From contig JARDYH010000003.1 of the NCBI GenBank assembly GCA_029215795.1, positions 63,496,109-63,560,108 of the forward strand: a stretch of 64,000 nt of DNA. Direction: 5' to 3'. Positions 59,481-64,000 of this stretch are shown piece by piece. Position 1 is the first letter of the stretch; each line of letters opens with the position of its first letter. The notes under the pieces are model-generated. The model saw only the letters and a list, made by a program, of their open reading frames with translations, had not been told where the DNA came from and made no database searches. Both the position numbers and the translations under genes were made by a program. Source of the stretch: Anniella stebbinsi (Eukaryota; Chordata; Lepidosauria; Squamata; Anniellidae).

Positions 59481-60561
59481 GGTCTCTTAATCCAAATGCC
59501 AGAACAAGTCATTGGTGTTCAGGATTGCACAGAACGCTTTGTCAGCGCCATAAATTTGTCTATTAAAACCATTTCTTGGGAAAGCAGCTTAAAGAAGAAG
59601 CCATTACTATCAATAACTTCACTAAACTGAGTGTACTTCTATTTGTAATCTTTATTAGCTCACTCTGAGTCTTTGCAGAAGCAATTAGAATGAAGATTAC
59701 AGCAAATGCTTCTAGTGGAGAATCAGTGCCCCAAATCACTGTGGTCTCAGTGATGTCCTGACATGGTAACCAGTATACCCCATTCTAAGAATTCATTTTC
59801 TGATGCTATAGAATTCCATTGGTGCTTACACATGATTGAGCTCATGCACAAAACACATATTTCACATACTTTAATCATGTACAGAGGCACACGACTATGT
59901 GAAGAAAAAGATTGGGATCCCAAAGCTGCATGTACGCGCATTTATGCACACCCACGAGGGCTTTGCCACTTTTCTCTTCCAATGTCTTGTTGCGTTAGGA
60001 GCTTCTACATGTCACAGTTGGTGAAGTGCATGGCCATACCCAAATCTAGACCTGCAGGTGTTTTCTTCTGTTGGTCATTTTGCAGCTCAGTGCTTTGAGC
60101 TGGAAGTTGGTACCAGAAGAGCAGCAAGCAGAATCAAGTGTTGTAAACTATGCCAAGGAATAGGGCCAGGCGCCTAGTATTTATACCAAGCTTGGCCAAT
60201 CCAGTATATTGGAATGAATTTTGATTCAATTTGAAACAACCTCAGCATTTACATATATCCTTGTCGAGCATTGGGAAGAAGGGTGTCTGTTTTCAAAAAA
60301 TCCAGACGGATGCCATGCATATTCACATCACATTGCCCCTTGGGACTACTCATTTGGTTCCACCCTATAGCACCAGCTGTGGTAGAAAACTACCTTGGGA
60401 ATTCAAGCTAGATTTTTCCATCCAGCAAATAACCACAAAAGGTATTTGTAAGTGTGAAGAAATGCAATGTGCATAACTGCTGTTGTTCTGTAACTACTGT
60501 GTGTGTCCTCTAAGAGGCTGTACTGTATTTCTATAGGACTGTGGCTTAGCATTGTTGTTGT

Positions 60562-61365
60562 GTTGAGGATGAGGGGTGTGCACTCCACTTCGAAAATTTG
60601 TTGCTTTGACGAAGCTTTAAGTTTTCAGAGTGGAAACTGTTGAATATCAGTGGAGCGGAGATGTGCCCAGTCGAAGCTTCATTCCGTTTTTTGATAGCCA
60701 TTCTATTATAGTCTATGGGAATTAACAAAAATGCTTACATCTCCATCTTTTTTAAAGATAAAGAGATGAAACTTGGCACCATGTTATCTCCTAAGTAGGG
60801 ATGTAGCCATGCCAAATTGGAAGGACATCCGTTCATGCCTTGATTTTTAAAGTTCGACAGCTGTCATACTTTAAAAAAACCCTAAAATCAAGCCATGAAT
60901 GGATTTGGTTCCAACTCGGCATGGCTACATCCCTACTTAAGAGCTACCATGGTGCCAAGTTTCATCTCTTTATCTTTATTTTCATTTATTTTAAAAAACT
61001 TGTGTACTGCTCAAGCTCTTAGACCCAATGAGGAGGTTTGAGTTTGAACTTTTTAAAAGTCCTAAAAATCAAGGCATGAATGGATCTACTTCAAACTTGG
61101 CATGGCTAAATCCCTACTTAAGAGCTATCATGGTGCCATGTTTCAACTCTTTATCTTTTAAAATGACGGATATGTAAGCATTTTTGTTAATTCCCATAGA
61201 CTATAATAGACCTGTTATCCGAAAATGGAACGAAGCTCCAACAGTTAATCCGATGAAGCGGAGTGATGGGGCGGCTCCAAAAATCAGAGTGGAGAAGTGC
61301 CTCGTTGAAGCTCTGCTTCAAATTTTGGAGCGGAGCAGACCAACTCTGCACACCCTAATTGAAGA
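60562..61365. mobile_element. hAT-type foldback element, 788 bp
   Basis: The element is 60570-61357, starting TGAGGGGTGTGCA and ending TGCACACCCTA. Flanks GTTGAGGA (60562-60569) and ATTGAAGA (61358-61365) agree at 6 of 8 bases. Long inner arms are mirrored: TATAGTCTATGGGAATTAAC at 60708 with its complement at 61181, and AGATGAAACTTGGCACCATG at 60765 with its complement further right. A second inner AAATCAAG(G/C)CATGAATGG segment is directly repeated. No transposase. Confidence 0.75.
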
Positions 61366-61543
61366 CCTATTTTAATAGTAGCTGCTTGATGATGTTATGA
61401 AGGGGGAGATATATATGATTGCTTTGTAATGCCTGGATCGGGTAAATTCAACTCTAGCTAGGTAGAAAAGACCAATCGGGAAATTACAGTTGACAGTTAG
61501 GGATTCAGGGAACCAGTTGTTACTCTGTCAGGGGGGTGAACTG

Positions 61544-62185
61544 CTAGTTGGTATGATAAGGTCGTTATCGGACATCTGATTAACGATAATGATACAATAG
61601 AAAAACCTCTGATAAATATCCAATCCAAAAATTTTCAGCCTGGTTATATCAGATTATCGGACTGCCATATAAATAAACCTATAACTTCTGCTTGAAACTT
61701 GGTCACAGTGCTTATGGGGTATGCCTAAGTATGTGTATGAAATTTGAGATCGATCCCTCCTTCAATTTTATATGATTTTTTAAAAGATCCTGCAACTTTT
61801 TAACAGGTCTGAATGAATGCACGTGGCAAGCTGTCATTCTGATCTGTCAGAACTTAAATGTTCTTTGATAACTTCATATAAAATTGAGGATTGGAGGGAT
61901 CGATCTCAAATTTCATATACAAACTTAGGCATACCCCATAAGCATTGTGACCAATTTTCAAGCCTGTAACTTTGAAAATACAGAAGTTATAGGCATTTTT
62001 TCTAAAAAAACCCCCATCTCTATAGGGCACAATGGGGCTGCAAATTAAATATCGGATTTCCGATAATTATTGTGAAGACGATATGGTTAACCTACGATAT
62101 TATTGGAGACAATAATGTTTTTGGTCCAAAATTCCGATAATGATAAAATATGATATTTTTGGGCGTGCACATCCCTACTAGTTGG
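61544..62185. mobile_element. hAT-type foldback element, 626 bp, perfect 8-bp duplication
   Basis: The element is 61552-62177, flanked by CTAGTTGG at 61544-61551 and 62178-62185. The right end is GGGCGTGCACATCCCTA. The left end lacks the matching TAGGGATGTGCACGCCC and starts TATGATAAGG directly. Inner arms are mirrored (GAAATTTGAGATCGATCCCT at about 61739 with its complement at about 61895; GCTTATGGGGTATGCCTAAG at about 61711 with its complement at about 61922). No coding capacity. Confidence 0.8.
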
Positions 62186-63191
62186 TGGGTGGTGTTATAG
62201 AAGGAGTAGAAGAAAGCTAGAGAGGAAGTGAATAGCTAAGGTCTCAATATTAAGCTATTCCTTCTCTGTGGGATAGCGACACATGGCTGGTGAAGTTCAG
62301 GAGTAGAGAGCAGATGATTGTGTTATTCCAGGAGGCTGCCCTAAGATGTTGCCAGAAGGTATTAAAGGCTAGAAAGCAGCAACAAATACAACAGGGAGAC
62401 ATTTGGGAATCAGAAGAAATCTGTACCCAAGAGCTGGACCTGGTTGTGAGTGTAAGAGGCTTGTAGTAACAATGGTGTCTCTTTAGTCCTTAAGAGGTGT
62501 CAACAATCATTCTTTTGAAAAACCCAAAGTAAATATTAGTATTTCCTTATGTACAAAATATCCCTTTAATAAATTCAATTGTTTAATACTTCATCTCATC
62601 TCTTGTGTTGGTGATCATCTAAGCCTCTTATGGCAGTGGAAAAGGCTTAGCTTGTGGAACTCTGATTATAGTGGCAGAGGGTTCCTTAGGCCCTGAAAAA
62701 TAAGCATTTTCTAAAATTAAGAAACCCCATAGGCGGGATTGCCCAATTAGGGAGGGGTTTCCCCATAGGTAGTGGCATCGCTGGAGGGAAAATCCCCCAT
62801 AGTAAGAAACAATTAAAAGAATTGATTGACCAAAACAGAGAAAATATTAATGAAGCAAAAGCCCTCTGGGCTCTGTGGTCTGGTAATGTAGTTCACAGCA
62901 ATCAACTAGAATTCCATTGATAGTAAAGGGTTAATGCTAAAGAACACCTATGAAGCTGCTGGTTTGGGGTATTTGGTGTGCTGAATGATGAGCCTGTATA
63001 CTCAGAATCTCCAGGCCATAAAAGAATATGGGAGAAATAGCACTAAATACTTCTCCACTCTGTTAAATATAGTTTTGAGCATTTGCTTCTTCCCTTGCAA
63101 TTATGTTTTATCAAGTCTTTGGTCCAGTCCTTTTTGTTTGTTTGGGCTGAAATGTTCACACATCACTAGCAATCCAGGTACTGTCAAGTGT
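62186..63191. other. Unassigned, possibly LTR-derived, between hAT element and ANO6 stop
   Basis: Together with 61393-61543 this may be one LTR-like unit: TGTTATGAAGGGGGAG start, TATTAAAGG near 62360, AATAAA at 62568-62573. Retroviral-type termini and a primer-binding site are not convincing. It also fits plain 3' UTR sequence on the minus strand. Confidence 0.3.
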
Positions 63192-63398
63192 CTATTCATA
63201 TTTTGGTCGGAAAGAACCATCTGCTCCTTTTAATATTTTGTCAGCGATGTTCCCCATATTTTTCTTCATACTTTTCAGAGGATTCTCATGAAGGAGTGTC
63301 TGTCTTAGATATTTCTCTCGTTTAATTTTGCTCTTGGTTTTCTTTGACACATCTGGAATGGCGTATGAAATAATGAATTTCACAAAATAGATGATGTG
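63192..63398 (-). CDS. ANO6: Last coding exon of anoctamin-6 (TMEM16F), partial gene
   Basis: This exon encodes the C-terminal 68 residues of a TMEM16 family membrane protein. ANO6 is a calcium-activated phospholipid scramblase and ion channel of the plasma membrane. The frame reads HIIYFVKFIISYAIPDVSKK at its start, which is the end of the last transmembrane helix and the conserved IPDV turn. A basic cytosolic tail follows (KSKIKREKYL near residues 22-31, then KNMG), and the protein ends RPKYE before TAG. On the minus strand the exon is preceded by a pyrimidine-rich tract and AG at 63400-63399, so it opens with CAC in phase 0. There is no stop or frameshift in the 69 codons. The tail pattern and the RPK-x-E terminus fit ANO6 better than other anoctamins as I remember them; ANO5 is the main alternative. 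The rest of the gene lies beyond the right edge. Confidence 0.85.
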   Translation of the reverse strand, partial: HIIYFVKFIISYAIPDVSKKTKSKIKREKYLRQTLLHENPLKSMKKNMGNIADKILKGADGSFRPKYE

Positions 63399-63462
63399 CT
63401 GGAAAACAATATATAACCATTATTAGAGAGAAAAGCACTGCCTAGTAATTTATTTGTGCCCC

Positions 63463-63500
<38 letters not shown>

Positions 63501-64000
63501 TAGAAACTTGAGGTTCTGTTTATTGTCTGTCATTTCAACAGAGGGAGCTAATCCTCAGATACAAATAAATGTGCCAACAGACTGGTCTCTTCCACTGAAC
63601 TGAAAAGGAAGGTGTTTCTTTAAGAATTCTTGCAAATTGCTAAGGCAGGTTTCTCAGAGCCTGTCCAAGTGGCCATTTCTTTCTCTCTCAACTAAGTGTG
63701 TGTCTACTAGTAAACAACCAGTGAAGCTGCTATTTATATGTCACAATATGACATATGCCATGCAGGCTACACAGGTACACATTGTTTGTGCAATATGGGC
63801 AGGAAAGGACCAGTACTGGGATCACCATTGAGTGCAGATTTTGTGGGACAGTAGTATTCTGTACAGCCACCCTTTCAAAATTGCCATCTCCTCTAGATAT
63901 GTTGCCAGTAGCAACTGCATCCCATTCTTTGGCTCCTCTTTGCAGGGGTCACTTACAATAACCAATCAGGGTGGCAGAGAAAGGGCTTAGTGGGTCCTAA
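63399..64000 (-). other. ANO6: ANO6 terminal intron (partial)
   Basis: Sequence upstream of the last ANO6 coding exon on the minus strand. The acceptor is AG at 63400-63399 after a T-rich tract. An (AC)n microsatellite lies at 63465-63499. No further exon is visible before the window ends, and the short open frames at 63637-63961 have no recognisable protein content. Confidence 0.7.
63465..63499 (+). repeat. (AC)n microsatellite in ANO6 intron
   Basis: About 17 AC units, 67 bp upstream of the last-exon acceptor. Confidence 0.96.

Larger units (their letters stand above)
58245..63191 (-). other. ANO6: Putative ANO6 3' UTR and proximal flank
   Basis: This runs from the ANO6 stop codon to a strong minus-strand poly(A) signal. 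The 58.25-60.2 kb part looks like unique UTR-type sequence. The stretch contains two hAT-type insertions of 788 and 626 bp and at least three short palindromic MITEs, so the non-repeat part would be about 3.3 kb. The extent is inferred: an earlier poly(A) site could be used, and a possible LTR also lies at 61.4-62.65 kb. Confidence 0.4.

Noticed and set aside
1..64000. CRISPR array, operon or bacterial contamination
   Set aside because: No regularly spaced identical repeats and no dense coding. Spliced vertebrate exon and vertebrate transposons occur throughout.

Overview
The window is vertebrate nuclear DNA. It contains one short exon, split mobile elements, many decayed transposons and microsatellites, and no operon-like gene packing. 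The repeat mix points to a squamate reptile, probably a lizard: CR1 LINEs with octamer tails, L2 LINEs with the 'gccc-agagagctttggctatggggcggtat' type 3' end, a tRNA-derived Sauria-like SINE, and short palindromic MITEs built around 'GCAATCCTATGCA'. The species cannot be named from this sequence. Family names rest on recognition by eye, not on a repeat-library search.

The only host coding sequence I can support is at the right end on the minus strand. It is the last coding exon of an anoctamin, best matched to ANO6/TMEM16F (63192-63398), with a clear splice acceptor. Sequence to its right (63401-64000) is ANO6 intron. Sequence to its left is 3' UTR and flank; a good minus-strand AATAAA at 58263-58268 may mark the mRNA end. 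That stretch has been invaded by two hAT-type elements (60570-61357 and 61552-62177) and several palindromic MITEs.

Left to right: 1-3190 is AT-rich intergenic DNA with a dimeric palindromic hAT MITE (693-1012, perfect 8-bp target duplication). 3190-12690 holds several MITEs, CR1 and SINE pieces. 12690-14153 is a long member of a CpG-rich Harbinger-like family with another MITE nested in it. 16.5-21.9 kb is mostly unassigned with microsatellites. 21971-23060 is a CR1 reverse-transcriptase fragment. 23.6-24.6 kb is L2. 26.6-27.65 kb is an L2 reverse-transcriptase relic split by a Harbinger-like MITE. 31.3-36.2 kb has another MITE, L2, a truncated MITE pair and an inverted repeat whose arms carry hammerhead-ribozyme-like motifs. 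36.9-38.1 kb is an L2 on the minus strand. 39.1-41.2 kb is a nest: CR1 tail, probable solo LTR, 5S rRNA-like relic and MITE, bracketed by a duplicated segment of about 85-100 bp. 42.5-56 kb carries L2, CR1 and L1-like pieces and a possible LTR; 57.2-57.8 kb is a second possible LTR.

The annotation is therefore mostly an insertion history. Several nestings give relative ages: the Harbinger-like MITE is younger than the L2 it interrupts, and a hAT-like MITE is younger than the long Harbinger-like element that holds it.
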